A stretch of 64,000 nt of DNA from JBBROS01 sp965213855 (GCA_965213855.1 CBDCAA010000007.1:1178001-1242000), one strand, 5' to 3'; shown: positions 36,079 through 45,886, counted from the first letter of the stretch. Program-made: numbers and translations. Notes: generated from the sequence alone by a model not told the origin.

Positions 36079-37302
36079 TTGTCGGAGTTCCCACCCGCCG
36101 ACGGACTGTCCAGGATGTCGCTGCCGGGCAGCGTCGGGACGGGCGTCGCACGCTCCCGCGGCCCAGCCGTCCGGCTTGCCTGCGGCGGGATGCTCGCCAT
36201 GGCAGTCGGGCTCGGCATCGGGCGGTTCGTCTACACCCCCATCCTGCCGTCCATGGTCGAGGGCCTCGGCTTCGACAAGACCGGTGCGGGCCTGATCGCG
36301 TCGGCGAACTTCTTGGGCTACCTGCTCGGCGCGCTCGCCGCGGCATTGCCCCGCCTCCCGGGATCCCGCTTGGCCTGGCTGCTCGGCGCCCTTGCCTGCG
36401 TCGCGGGGACGTTGGCCGCGATGGCTGGCGCCCAGGACATGGCGACGCTCATGGGACTCCGCTTCGCCTGCGGGATCGCGAGCGCATTCGTCCTGGTGTT
36501 CGGGGCCGGTCTGGTGCTGGGCGGCCTCGCGGCGTTAGGCGCCCCCGCGTTGTCGGCCATCCACTTCGGGGGTGTCGGACTGGGCATCGCAGTGTCGGCC
36601 CTGGGCATCTCCTGGCTGCAATCGCAAGGAGTCGGCTGGCGGGGCCAATGGCTGGCCGCTGGCATCGTGGCCGCGGCCGCCTGGGTTCCCGTGGCGCTGC
36701 TCGTCCGTGAACACGAGCCAGCGCCAGCCGCCGCAGGTCCGCTCGGAGGCGGCTTCAGAAATCTCGCGAGATTCCCGTTTGCATACGGGCTATGCGGTTT
36801 CGGCTACTCAGTCACCGCTACCTTCCTGGTGACGATGGCGAGGGCGCTCCCGCATGCCGCGACCGTCGAGACGGTGGCCTGGCTTTGCGTCGGGCTCGCC
36901 GCGGCGCCTTCCCTGTGGTTCTGGAGCGGGGTGGGCCGCCGTCTCGGGGCGCGCCGGGCCATGGCGCTGGCAAGCGTCGTGCAGGCGGCGGGTATCACCT
37001 TCGGGGTCGTCCGTCCCGACGCGGCTGGCGTGGTGGTCAGCGGGCTGCTGCTGGGAGCCACCTTTATGGGGATCACCGCCCTCGGCTTCGCGGTCGCCCT
37101 GGGCCTGCCGCCCGACGCGCGGCGGCGGGTGACCGCGTTGCTCACCGCGGCGTTCGGCATCGGCCAGATCGCCGGGCCGACGGCCGCGGGTGTACTCGCC
37201 GACCGGACCGGGTCGTTCCTGGCGCCCACCCTGCTCGCGGCGTGCGCGCTCCTCGTGGCGGCCGCCTGCGCCTGGCCGCACCGCGCGGGCGAAGCCACCT
37301 GA
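36079..37302 (+). CDS. YbfB/YjiJ family MFS transporter
   Basis: 407 residues with twelve predicted membrane segments. LAMAVGLGIGRFVYTPILPS, ASANFLGYLLGALAAA and GLRFACGIASAFVLVFGAGL, plus SAIHFGGVGLGIAVSALGIS, are typical of the YbfB/YjiJ group, whose substrates are unknown. TTG 36079 follows AGGAGA by 8 nt; ATG 36115 is an alternative. It sits between a dead GST gene and a dead aminotransferase gene but is itself intact. Confidence 0.88.
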   Translation: MSEFPPADGLSRMSLPGSVGTGVARSRGPAVRLACGGMLAMAVGLGIGRFVYTPILPSMVEGLGFDKTGAGLIASANFLGYLLGALAAALPRLPGSRLAWLLGALACVAGTLAAMAGAQDMATLMGLRFACGIASAFVLVFGAGLVLGGLAALGAPALSAIHFGGVGLGIAVSALGISWLQSQGVGWRGQWLAAGIVAAAAWVPVALLVREHEPAPAAAGPLGGGFRNLARFPFAYGLCGFGYSVTATFLVTMARALPHAATVETVAWLCVGLAAAPSLWFWSGVGRRLGARRAMALASVVQAAGITFGVVRPDAAGVVVSGLLLGATFMGITALGFAVALGLPPDARRRVTALLTAAFGIGQIAGPTAAGVLADRTGSFLAPTLLAACALLVAAACAWPHRAGEAT

Positions 37303-37304
37303 CG

Positions 37305-38170
37305 GACCTCCGCCCCGCCCGGGCCGAGGCCGCCACCTGGACCGGGTCCCGCCGCGAGACCAGCCGTCCCAGGCGGGCCATGTCCTCCGAGGTGGCAGCC
37401 TCGGTCTGGAGCGAATAGTTCAGGCGCAGGGTGTCCCGACCGCTGCCGTCCGCGAAGAACGCATGACCCGGGACGAAGGCGATGCTCTTCTCGGCGATCG
37501 CGGCCTCCCAGGAGTTCCGCCCCGTCCATCCCCGGCGGCGACCTGACCCGGATGAACATGCCCCCTGAGGGCGGGTTTGGGTGACGCTCGGCGGCATCCG
37601 GGGCGCCAGCGCTTCGGGCATGGCGTCCCGGCGGGAGCGCTACGTGGCGACCACGCGGGGCACAAGGGTGTCGTACTCGGCCTCCGCCACGCGGTGGACC
37701 GCCATCTGGCTTAGGCTCGCGCTGTGCAGGTCGGACGCGTGCTTGGCCAGCACGACCTTCCGGACCAGGTCGAGCGCGGCGCATATCCAGCCGACGCGCA
37801 GCCCGGGCGAGATGGTCTTGGAGAACGTGCCGCAGTGGACGACCCGGGAGCGGTCCACCCGCCCCGTCGCCGTATCTCCGGGGCCATGCAGAAGGGACCG
37901 GCTCGCCCTCGAAGCGGATCGGCGGATACGCCGCAGCCTCGACGATCGGCACGTCCAGGTCGGCAACCGTTTCCAGCAAGGCCTCGCTTGCGCGCTGCGT
38001 AGTCGTCTCCCGGTCGGGTTGGCGATATCGGGAACGACGTAGTTGGAAGCCACCCGCCTACCGGCCTCGGCGGCCGCCCCTCGTAGGCGGTCATGTTGCC
38101 GTCCAGGTCGATCATGTCGTAGCGCGGCCCGTAGGCGTTGGATGCCCGGAGGGCGCCCGCCGGAGCGGCA
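37305..38170 (-). pseudogene. PLP-dependent aminotransferase pseudogene
   Basis: Fragments on the minus strand match a class-I/II fold aminotransferase of the 2-aminoadipate/MocR type: NAYGPRYDMIDLDGNMTAYE, ASNYVVPDIANPTGRRL, LLETVADLDVPIVE, VVHCGTFSKTISPGLRVGWI (PLP Lys in FSKT), KHASDLHSASLSQMAVHRVA and KSIAFVPGHAFFADGSG. At least five frame changes are needed, and the N-terminal third is missing. It is dead. Confidence 0.8.
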
Positions 38171-38476
38171 AGGCCACGATGATACAAATTGCAGGTCAAT
38201 GACTCGACTCGACCGTTTAAATATATTCAGATGCCCGGGAGCCGTCAGCGGGCTCGTTCGACATTCAACCGGTTGACGGGAGTACGTGGCGGTGAGGAAC
38301 TTGAGCGAGGACCGCTCCGGGGTGGACAATCGACCGGGTTGGCGGGCGGGGCTCGGACCGGCGTCCACGCCGGGCGGGTGCGCGGGGTCCGGGACGGCGG
38401 GGGGATCCCGGGCGAGCCGGAGGCAACCACATGGGGGATCCCGCCGCCGGATGTTTGCCAGTGGCTGGCCCGCCCG
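38171..38476. other. Upstream region of the AbiEii-type gene
   Basis: About 300 bp with no recognisable gene. In particular there is no AbiEi-type antitoxin in the usual position immediately upstream of the toxin. An AT-rich stretch, TTTAAATATATT at 38216-38227, is a possible promoter area. Confidence 0.45.
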
Positions 38477-39454
38477 ATGACGACCCTCGGGGAACGCAAC
38501 AGGGCCAGGCTGGCCGAGATGGCCCGGCTCCGCGGAATGGCAACCGACCTGATGGTCACCCGCTTCGTAATGGAGCGGTTCCTGGCCAGGCTCACGGCAT
38601 CGGAGCGCGGCCACCGTTTCGCGTTGAAGGGCGCGATGCTGATGACCGTCTGGACCGGCGACCTGCTCAGGGCAACGACGGACGTGGACCTGCATGGCAT
38701 GGACGAGACCGACGCGGCGGGCATGCTGGAGGTCGTGCGCCGGGCATGCGCCACGGACACCGGGGAGGAGGACGGGATTGGTCTCGACCATGGGACGGCG
38801 GCCTGGAAAGGCCTGGTGGGCGCCCGGCCGGGGGGCGGGCGCGTCACCGTCCCGGTATCCGTCGGCACGGCGCGGCTCAAGCTGGAGGCGGACGTCAGCT
38901 TCGGTCATCCGGTAACACCCGGGTTCGAGCAACGCTGGTATCCGAGCCTGCTGCCGGAGCTCCGGCCCGTCAGCATCGCCTGCTACCCCCGCGAGACGGC
39001 GATCGCGGAGAAGCTGGCCACCGCCGTGGAGTTCGGTCGGGACAACAACCGCGTCCGCGACTACTGGGATATCCATGCCCTCGCCTCCGGCTTCGGTTTC
39101 GCCGGTCACTCCCTGGTGGCCGCCTTGGAGGCCACTTTCGCCACCCGGGAGGCCGGTCGGTTCATACGAAGGGACGACGACTACTGGAGGGGCGCGCTCC
39201 GGCCGGACTTCGCGACAACGGCCCGCGAACGAGCCTGGCGCACATGGCTCGCGAACCATGTCCCGTCCTCGACGGTGCCGTTCGCCGAGGTGCTCGGGTC
39301 GGTGACAGGCTTCGCCATGCCGCTGCTGCTCGCCCTCCGGGAAGGCGGCCGACTTCCCGGCAACTGGCGGGCGGGAATGGGATGGTCGCGGCAGAGCAGG
39401 GCACGTGACCTCCGACAGGCAGTGACGCCTGGACACGCGCCTGCCAGAAAGTGA
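38477..39454 (+). CDS. AbiEii/AbiGii-type nucleotidyltransferase toxin
   Basis: 325 residues. The nucleotidyltransferase core is FALKGAMLMTVWTGDLLRAT followed by TDVDLHG, which holds the metal-binding D-x-D. The second conserved block is AIAEKLATAVEFGRDNNRVR, DYWDIHAL. AbiEii toxins transfer nucleotides to tRNA acceptor stems, and AbiEi neutralises them in type IV toxin-antitoxin systems. Here no antitoxin precedes it; an AbiEi-like gene lies 1.8 kb away on the opposite strand. The first codon is ATG 38477 (MTTLGERNRAR); the open frame upstream is non-homologous. Confidence 0.85.
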   Translation: MTTLGERNRARLAEMARLRGMATDLMVTRFVMERFLARLTASERGHRFALKGAMLMTVWTGDLLRATTDVDLHGMDETDAAGMLEVVRRACATDTGEEDGIGLDHGTAAWKGLVGARPGGGRVTVPVSVGTARLKLEADVSFGHPVTPGFEQRWYPSLLPELRPVSIACYPRETAIAEKLATAVEFGRDNNRVRDYWDIHALASGFGFAGHSLVAALEATFATREAGRFIRRDDDYWRGALRPDFATTARERAWRTWLANHVPSSTVPFAEVLGSVTGFAMPLLLALREGGRLPGNWRAGMGWSRQSRARDLRQAVTPGHAPARK

Positions 39455-39574
39455 ACCGGGCGCGGAAGTCCGGTGACCGGCCGGGCACCTACCCCGCGCC
39501 ACCTGACCGGTACCGGGGCACCGGCAGCCGCCTGGGGAGCGTCCGACCCCGGGGATCGCCCGCAGGCCGTAAGC

Positions 39575-40540
39575 CTAAGGGCGTTCGAAATCCACGGCCG
39601 TCGTGTTCGCGCCGCAAACGAGGACACCGACGCGCTCGCCCTTTCCCGGCCGGTAGGCCCCGCTCAGGAGCGCCGACAGCGCGGCGGCGCCCCCCGGCTC
39701 GGCCACGACCCGCGCGGTGGCCCAAAGAGCCTTCTGGGCCGAGGCGATCGCACCGTCCGGCACGGTCACGACGCTGTCGACGTAACGCTGAGCGAGAGGG
39801 AACATCAGTTCCCCCACCCGCCGGGGGGCGAGCGAGTCCGCCGCGATTCCGCCCGCGGGCGCATCGACGGGTGCACCGTGAGCCAGCGCGTCCCGCAGCG
39901 TGGGCGAGAGTTCCGGTTCGACCCCGACGATCTTCACGCGCCCCGCATACCAGGCCGCGATCCCTCCGATCAGGCCTCCGCCCCCGACAGCCACGAGGAC
40001 CGTGTCCAACTCGAGTGCATCCGCCTCCAGCTCCATGGCCACGGTTCCCTGGCCGAGGAGCGTCTCGCCCTGGTCGAAGGCATGCACGGGAAGACCCCCG
40101 CGATCCAAGAGGAAGGCCTCGCTGGCCGCGAGCGCATCGGCATAACGCTCGCCGACCACCACGAGACTGGCGCCGAGGTCGCCGATGAGGCGCTGCTTCG
40201 CGGGCGAGGCGACACCCGGGACGAAGACCGTGGCCGGGATGCCGAGACGCCTTGCCGCGAAGGCGACCGCGACCCCGTGGTTGCCGCCCGATGCCGCGAC
40301 CACACCGGCGGCCGGGATGTCCCGCATCAGCAGGTTCGCGAACGCTCCCCTGACCTTGAACGAGCCCGTGTGCTGGAGCATCTCCAGCTTCAGGACGAGC
40401 GCCCCCGTCTCGATCCCGACATCACCCGGATCGATGGCGAGGTTGGGCGTGCGCCGGACATATGGACCGATCAGGCGGGCGGCAGCGGCGATCGCGTCGC
40501 GTCCGATGGTGACCGATTCGATGTGGTTGCGGTCCGACAT
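39575..40540 (-). CDS. PLP-dependent threonine/serine dehydratase-like enzyme
   Basis: 321 residues of fold type II: LEMLQHTGSFKVRGAFANLL with the PLP Lys, VVAASGGNHGVAVAFAARRL binding the substrate carboxylate, VLVAVGGGGLIGGIAAWYAG binding phosphate, and AEPGGAAALSALLSG. It lacks the C-terminal ACT domain of biosynthetic IlvA, like catabolic threonine/serine dehydratases or racemases. About 50 bp upstream is CTTAGG-N6-CCTAAG, the same repeat found at the ArsR gene at 49.1 kb. Confidence 0.9.
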   Translation of the reverse strand: MSDRNHIESVTIGRDAIAAAARLIGPYVRRTPNLAIDPGDVGIETGALVLKLEMLQHTGSFKVRGAFANLLMRDIPAAGVVAASGGNHGVAVAFAARRLGIPATVFVPGVASPAKQRLIGDLGASLVVVGERYADALAASEAFLLDRGGLPVHAFDQGETLLGQGTVAMELEADALELDTVLVAVGGGGLIGGIAAWYAGRVKIVGVEPELSPTLRDALAHGAPVDAPAGGIAADSLAPRRVGELMFPLAQRYVDSVVTVPDGAIASAQKALWATARVVAEPGGAAALSALLSGAYRPGKGERVGVLVCGANTTAVDFERP

Positions 40541-40588
40541 CGGTTGGCGCTCCTGGAGAGGGTCGCTGCTTCTGCCATCGTAGGACAA

Positions 40589-40606
40589 CTTAGGGAATAG
40601 CCTAAG
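40589..40606. promoter_or_regulatory. ArsR-type operator upstream of the dehydratase
   Basis: CTTAGG-GAATAG-CCTAAG is a perfect 6-6-6 inverted repeat 49 bp upstream of the dehydratase start. The only other TTAGG-N6-CCTAA I found in the window is at 49143-49158, abutting the start of an ArsR gene, so the ArsR protein is the likely ligand. Confidence 0.6.
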
Positions 40607-40655
40607 TCCGACCCTTCGAACCGATCTGCGACACTGGAGGTAGGGGGAACGACGC

Positions 40656-41115
40656 TCAGGACGTTCGGATCCGTCCCAGCCGGGGCTTCGCGAGCGCAAC
40701 GTAGTCCTTCGTCCGCAAGGTGAGCGAGCGGTCGAGCCGGGTCGCAATGAGGAATCAACTCGTCGCCTTGCAGGAGAGCCGGATCCACGACCAGGATCCG
40801 CCGCGCGTCGAAGGCGAACGGGAGGACCGTCCCGAAGACGCTACCGGCGAGGCCCTTTGCGGCTTCGGTCGCCGTTGAGCCGACGTAGGTCGCATTCGTC
40901 GACGCGCGGATGCGTCCGGTGTCGACCCGCATCTCGCCCGGGATCACCGCCGACAAGAAATTCCTTCCTTGCCGATCCTGACGATCAGGATGATGCACTT
41001 GGCGGCCCGGGATACGGGATGCCCGCGCCGCGCGCTGACCAGCTACATCCGCCCCTCGGCCTCATGGGCGATGATCCGATACTGCGCAGCGTTCGCGTAG
41101 AGGAACGAGATCAAC
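40656..41115 (-). pseudogene. YbaK/EbsC-type (aminoacyl-tRNA deacylase-like) pseudogene
   Basis: Readable order on the minus strand: NAAQYRIIAHEAEGRM, a TAG, LVSARRGHPVSRAAKCIILI, VRIGK, then after a frame change GRNFLSAVIPGEMRVDTGRI, RASTNATYVGS, GSVFGTVLPFAFDARRILVV, DPALLQGDEL, then a second frame change TRLDRSLTLRTKDYVALAKP to TGA 40656. This matches YbaK/EbsC-family proteins along their length. One nonsense and two frameshift lesions make it inactive. Confidence 0.7.
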
Positions 41116-41279
41116 CTACCGCAGGTGTCGGGGGATTGCCGGTCGACCTCGCCGCGGCCGGGTCGGCGGCATCACTGCGGGGGTGTGCCCGGCATGCTGC
41201 CCGGATACCGATGGAATCACGGCCTGGTGCTCGATGGACTTAGGGACGTGGAGGAAGATCAGCCGTTTGGCGTCGGTGC

Positions 41280-41915
41280 TCACGACCGTCCGTCCATGAA
41301 CGCGAACGCGCTCAGGTATGGTGCAAGGGCGCCCCCGGCACGGAAGCGCGCCGCCATCGCGCGGACTTCCACAAGCGAGCCCTGGCCTGCCGTGAAGTCT
41401 CGGAGCACCTCGAGCGCGCGGTCCTCCCCGACCGTGGACCTCATCCGCAGCATGTCGACGACAGTACGTACGGGGCCGGTGACCCGGAGTTCGGCTCCGC
41501 CCACCATCAGGGTTTCGACACCTACCGAGAGAGCGCCCGGAGACCGCCAGCGCACCGGGCGGATCCTCGGCCAGTCCAGCTTGGGTGGCCTGGCGCTGTT
41601 CGGGATCGCCAGCCAGACCTCGTCGGGGGTCACGTCGCCCAAGCCGTGCAGGCTCGCGGCGCTGAAGAGGCACAGGACGCCGCCCGGTGCGCGCGAAGCG
41701 ACCATCACCAGGTCGATGCCCGGCCCCGGCGGGGCACCGGCGCGCCGGTACGTGCCCCGGGAAAGGCGCTGGACGTCCCCGGCCGCGACCGCCCGGGACA
41801 CGGACGCCGCCGTGATTCCGTGCTTGACCAGGTCCGACATGCGCCAGACCCTGCCGTCGGCCAGAAGCCGTCCGAGGGCTGCAAGCTGGGTCAGGTGTAA
41901 CTCCAGGCGCTGACG
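41280..41915 (-). CDS. AbiEi-type antitoxin/transcriptional regulator
   Basis: The AbiEi-like frame has an N-terminal winged helix (LVKHGITAASVSRAVAAGDV, QRLSRGTYRR) and the characteristic block LHGLGDVTPDEVWLAIPNSA, RPPKLDWPRIRPVRW, then TGPVRTVVDMLRM. ATG 41840 gives 186 residues, but the frame and homology continue upstream through LTQLAALGRLLADGRVWR to about 41915, so a CTG or other weak start there is likely. It is the probable antitoxin partner of the AbiEii-type gene at 38.5 kb, but not in the usual overlapping arrangement. Confidence 0.75.
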   Translation of the reverse strand, partial: RQRLELHLTQLAALGRLLADGRVWRMSDLVKHGITAASVSRAVAAGDVQRLSRGTYRRAGAPPGPGIDLVMVASRAPGGVLCLFSAASLHGLGDVTPDEVWLAIPNSARPPKLDWPRIRPVRWRSPGALSVGVETLMVGGAELRVTGPVRTVVDMLRMRSTVGEDRALEVLRDFTAGQGSLVEVRAMAARFRAGGALAPYLSAFAFMDGRS

Positions 41916-41929
41916 CGCATGACTTCTGT

Positions 41930-42294
41930 CAATGTCCGTTCGGACCGCAATAACGTATCACGCGACCCGGGCCCGGTCGACAACCCTGCCGCGACCGGCA
42001 GGATGGCATACGGGCCCGTAATCCTTGGATGCCCATGCGCGACAAGGATTTCGTCAGTCATTGCGACGTCGGCGGCATGGCGGCGCGACGAAAACGGGGA
42101 TGCCGGACACCACGTGTGCCCCTGCGGTCCCCATCGGGCAGACGGCCGGGCGAGGCTGGCGGCACACGGCCGACGATGGACAAGGAAACACCGGTGACAT
42201 TGCCTTCGCCGGGTTCCTGTGTTCGCGTGGACCGTCGCGGGGGGCGTATCCGGTTGCCGGACGCCCGGACCCGCGCACCCCCCGCCGCAAATAG
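41930..42294. other. Intergenic region
   Basis: About 360 bp between the AbiEi-type gene (minus) and the cystathionine gamma-synthase-like gene (plus). No gene or clear promoter recognised. Confidence 0.45.
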
Positions 42295-43602
42295 ATGGAC
42301 GTCCCCATGGCGACAGACCGAAGCCACCACACCACCCTGGGCAACCACCGGCTGCGGCCGGAGACGCTGATGCTCAGCTACGGCTACGACCCTGCCCTGT
42401 CGGAAGGAGCGGCGAAACCGCCGGTGTTCTTGACGTCGACCTTCGTGTTCCGTTCGGCCGAAGAAGGCCGGCACTACTTCGACGTGGTGGCAGGACGGAA
42501 GGAGGCGCCCGAAGGCGGGGCCGGTCTGGTCTACTCCCGCTTCAACCATCCCAACGCGGAGATCGTCGAGGACCGTCTGGCGATCTACGAGGGTGCCGAG
42601 GCGGCGCTGGTGTTCGCGTCCGGCATGGCAGCGATCGCCACCGCGGCGCTCGCCTACGCACGGCCGGGGGACTCGATCCTGCACAGCCAGCCGCTTTACG
42701 GCGGCACCGAGACGCTCCTGACCCGGACGCTGCGGGATTACGGGATTTCGGCGATCGGGTTCGTCGACGGGACCTCCGCCGAGGCGATCGCGGAGGGAGG
42801 TCGGCGGGCGTCAGAGACGGGCAGGGTTAGCGTCATCATGGTCGAGACGCCATCGAACCCGCTCAACACCCTCGTCGATCTCGGGCTCGTATGCGCCGAG
42901 GCGGATCGCCTGCAAGCTCTCCAGGACCACCGGCCGGTCGTGATGTGCGACAACACGATGCTCGGCCCGGTCTTCCAGTCCCCGCTCCGCCACGGCGTGG
43001 ACATCGTCGTCTACTCGCTCACGAAGTACGTCGGCGGGCACAGCGATCTCGTCGCGGGCGCAGTCGCCGGGGAAAGAGCGGCGCTGCGCCCGATACGCCT
43101 GCTGCGCGGCGCCATCGGGACGCAACTCGACCCTCACTCGTGCTGGATGCTCGGCCGCTCCCTGGAGACGCTCTCGCTCAGGATGGATGCCTCGGCACGG
43201 AACGCCGGCATTGTCGCGTCATACCTCGCGGACCATCCGGCCATCCGGGCCGTGCACGCGCTCGGGCGCGGGGACGGCGACGACCGGATCCGCAGCATCT
43301 ACGACAGGCAGTGTTCCGGCCCCGGCTCGACGTTCAGCGTCGAGGTCGCGGGAGGCCAGCCCGAGGCGTTCCGCGTCCTCAACGCCCTCCGGGTGTTCAA
43401 GCTCGCGGTGAGCCTGGGCGGCACGGAGTCGTTGGCGAGCCACCCGGCCTCCACCACCCACTCCGGCGTCCCCGTCGAGGTCCGCGACCGCATCGGCGTG
43501 ACGGGCGGGCTAATCCGGCTCAGCGTCGGCATCGAGCATCCGGATGACCTGGTCGCCGACCTCTCGCAGGCACTGGCCGTCCTCGGGACCGTTGGCGCCT
43601 AG
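42295..43602 (+). CDS. Cystathionine gamma-synthase family PLP enzyme
   Basis: 435 residues, Cys/Met metabolism PLP fold. Visible motifs are GLVYSRFNHPNAEIVEDRLA, ALVFASGMAAIATAALAYAR, SQPLYGGTETLL, VETPSNPLNTLVDLG, CDNTMLGPVFQSP and SLTKYVGGHSDLVAGAV with the PLP Lys. The C-terminal SLGGTESLASHPASTTHSGV and GLIRLSVGIEHPDDL complete the family. Members act as gamma-synthases, gamma-lyases or sulfhydrylases; the specific reaction is undecided. There is no sulfur operon around it. Confidence 0.92.
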   Translation: MDVPMATDRSHHTTLGNHRLRPETLMLSYGYDPALSEGAAKPPVFLTSTFVFRSAEEGRHYFDVVAGRKEAPEGGAGLVYSRFNHPNAEIVEDRLAIYEGAEAALVFASGMAAIATAALAYARPGDSILHSQPLYGGTETLLTRTLRDYGISAIGFVDGTSAEAIAEGGRRASETGRVSVIMVETPSNPLNTLVDLGLVCAEADRLQALQDHRPVVMCDNTMLGPVFQSPLRHGVDIVVYSLTKYVGGHSDLVAGAVAGERAALRPIRLLRGAIGTQLDPHSCWMLGRSLETLSLRMDASARNAGIVASYLADHPAIRAVHALGRGDGDDRIRSIYDRQCSGPGSTFSVEVAGGQPEAFRVLNALRVFKLAVSLGGTESLASHPASTTHSGVPVEVRDRIGVTGGLIRLSVGIEHPDDLVADLSQALAVLGTVGA

Positions 43603-43689
43603 GTTTACCCGGGCGGCGGCGACGGGGAGCGGTGCCCGGTGCGTCCCGCGCCGGACGGTCGGCGGCCATCGGGCCGGAGGACGGACGTG

Positions 43690-44904
43690 ATGGAGACGAT
43701 CAGCCCGGAATCCGCGAGGCGCATCGCCGTCCGCGCGTCCGGGCTGACCGATCCCCGGCCGACGGGCGAGATCGGCGCCCGGCATCTGCTGCGCGTGATG
43801 GAGCGCCTGGGTCTGCTCCAGATCGACTCCGTCTCGGTCCTGGCGCGGGCGCACTACCTGCCGCTGTTCTCCCGTCTGGGACCTTATCGCGCGGGGCTGC
43901 TCGACGAGGCCGCGTGGGGCCCGAAGCGATCGCTGTTCGAATATTGGGCGCATGAGGCGTCGCTCTTGCCGCTGGCGATGCATCCCCTGCTGCGGTGGCG
44001 CATGGAGCGCGCGGCGAAGGGGACCGGCATGTATGCGGAGCTGGCCCGGTTCGGCCGCGAGAACCGCCCCGCCGTCGAGGCGGCGCTCGAGGCCGTCCGA
44101 AGCCGCGGCCCCTCGTCCGCGTCAGATCTCGGGGGTGCGGGCGGCACGGCCGGGTGGTGGGGATGGAGCGGCTCCAAGCGGGCGCTCGAATGCCTGTTCT
44201 GGGAAGGGCGGCTGACGACCGCGTCCCGCCGCGGCTTCGAGAGGTTGTATGACCTCCCCGAAAGGGTGCTGCCGCGTGCGGTCGTCGAGGCGCCCACGCC
44301 GTCGGCGCCGGACGCGCTGCGGCAGCTCCTGTCCGTGGCGGCCAGGGCGCTCGGCATCGCGACCGCGGGAGACCTGCGGGACTACCACCGACTGTCTCCG
44401 GCGGACGCCGCTCCCGGGATCGCCGCGTTGGTCGAGGCCGGGGAGGTCGTGCCGGTTCGGGTCCCCGGCTGGTCGCAGCAGGCCTACCTCCATCGGGACG
44501 CAGGGCAGCCGAGGCGCGTCGCCGGTCGGGCGCTGCTGGCGCCGTTCGATCCCCTCGTCTGGCACCGGCCGCGTGCGGAGCGCCTGTTCGGGTTCAGGTA
44601 TCGCCTCGAGATTTACACGCCTGCCGGGCTGAGGACCCACGGCTACTACGTCCTGCCGTTCCTCCTCGGGGACCGGCTGGTCGCCAGGGTCGACCTGAAG
44701 GCCGACCGGTCGTCGAAGTCCCTGCGCGTCCTCTCGGCCCATGCGGAGGACGGGGCGCCGGGGAATGCGGCATGGGAGCTGGCGGACGAGCTGGCGCTCA
44801 TGGCGCGGTGGCTCGGGCTCGGCCAAGTGGCCGTCCACCCCCGGGGCGACATGGCGCCCGGGCTCGCTTCGGCCGTGGCGTCGCGACACGACCGTGCAAG
44901 CTGA
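43690..44904 (+). CDS. YcaQ/AlkZ-type DNA glycosylase (winged-helix)
   Basis: 404 residues of the HTH_42 family that unhooks DNA interstrand crosslinks and removes alkylated bases. The catalytic Q-x-D motif is Gln44 and Asp46 in GLLQIDSVSVLARAHYLPLF. Winged-helix region: GWWGWSGSKRALECLFWEGR and LYDLPERVLPRAVVE. C-terminal block: LLAPFDPLVWHRPRAERLFG, FRYRLEIYTPAGLRTHGYYV. ATG 43690 is preferred over the longer frame from 43639. The genomic context is unrelated metabolism. Confidence 0.9.
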   Translation: METISPESARRIAVRASGLTDPRPTGEIGARHLLRVMERLGLLQIDSVSVLARAHYLPLFSRLGPYRAGLLDEAAWGPKRSLFEYWAHEASLLPLAMHPLLRWRMERAAKGTGMYAELARFGRENRPAVEAALEAVRSRGPSSASDLGGAGGTAGWWGWSGSKRALECLFWEGRLTTASRRGFERLYDLPERVLPRAVVEAPTPSAPDALRQLLSVAARALGIATAGDLRDYHRLSPADAAPGIAALVEAGEVVPVRVPGWSQQAYLHRDAGQPRRVAGRALLAPFDPLVWHRPRAERLFGFRYRLEIYTPAGLRTHGYYVLPFLLGDRLVARVDLKADRSSKSLRVLSAHAEDGAPGNAAWELADELALMARWLGLGQVAVHPRGDMAPGLASAVASRHDRAS

Positions 44905-44924
44905 ACGCGGGTCGGGCCGCCCGC

Positions 44925-45881
44925 CTACCGCCCGGTGCCGAATGCTCGCCCGAAGTGGGCGGCCAGCTCCTCCTCGAACGCGTCGGCGGCCGCCTCCAGT
45001 TGGCCCAGCGCCGCGCCGCGTATCGCGCCAACGGAGATCCCGAGATCGATCCCCGGCACCTGCCACCTGCACAGTTCGGCCCGCCTCGGGTGGGTTGCCA
45101 CGAACCGGGTGGGCAGGAGGCCGAGCCCCAGCCCTGCCGCCACCATGGAGAACTGCAACGCGAGGTCATGGACCTCGGCCGTCACCGCCAGCTCGATCCC
45201 GCTTGCCGCGAGGGCCTTCCCCAGGGCGTCGCGTACGAGGCACCCCGGGGGGTTGAGGACCCACCGGCGCCCCGCGAGGGCCGAAACCGGACGGCGTCCG
45301 GAGCGCCCGTCCGACCTGGGCGCGACCAGCGTCAGTGGCTGCGTCGAGACGATCGCTCCGGTCAGGTCCGCCGGGACGGGACTCCCGCCCGGCAGCAGGA
45401 TGGCCGCGGCGTCGAGGTCGCCGGACCGGACCCTGTCGATGAGGTTGGGGGTGAGATCGCTGGCGAATACCGGCCGCACTCCCGGTAGTCGCCCCACGAG
45501 CCGCCCGACCGCCCCGACGATGCCCGGCTCGGCGAGCGCATGTGCCAGGCCGACCCTGAAGGGACCGGTGGGCTCCGACGATCCGGAAACGCTGGCTTTC
45601 AGGTCGTCGAAGGACCGGATGATGCCCCGGCTGCGCTCCAACACCGCGCGCCCCGTGGCCGTCAGCGACGGCGGCTTGGTCCTCCTGTCGAGGAGGGGCG
45701 TCCCCAGGGCCGCCTCGAGGCGCTGGACCTGGCGCGTGACGGCCGATGGCGTGAGGTGCAGGCGCCCCGCCGCGTTCTGCAGCGAGCCCGTCTCGGATAT
45801 GACGACGAGCGTCCTGATCTCATCCAACAAGGCGGGCCTCCTCGATGCCACCGGCCGCACAACTTGCTCAGCCAGCAACAT
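44925..45881 (-). CDS. LysR family regulator
   Basis: 318 residues. The N-terminal winged helix has RTLVVISETGSLQNAAGRLH, LTPSAVTRQVQRLEAALGTP and LLDRRTKPPSLTATGRAVLE (residues about 20-85), followed by a periplasmic-binding-like effector domain. It is divergent from a RidA-PhzF pair, with an AT-rich T-N11-A palindrome between them, so it probably activates that pair in response to a small ligand. Confidence 0.92.
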   Translation of the reverse strand: MLLAEQVVRPVASRRPALLDEIRTLVVISETGSLQNAAGRLHLTPSAVTRQVQRLEAALGTPLLDRRTKPPSLTATGRAVLERSRGIIRSFDDLKASVSGSSEPTGPFRVGLAHALAEPGIVGAVGRLVGRLPGVRPVFASDLTPNLIDRVRSGDLDAAAILLPGGSPVPADLTGAIVSTQPLTLVAPRSDGRSGRRPVSALAGRRWVLNPPGCLVRDALGKALAASGIELAVTAEVHDLALQFSMVAAGLGLGLLPTRFVATHPRRAELCRWQVPGIDLGISVGAIRGAALGQLEAAADAFEEELAAHFGRAFGTGR

Positions 45882-45886
45882 CTTGC

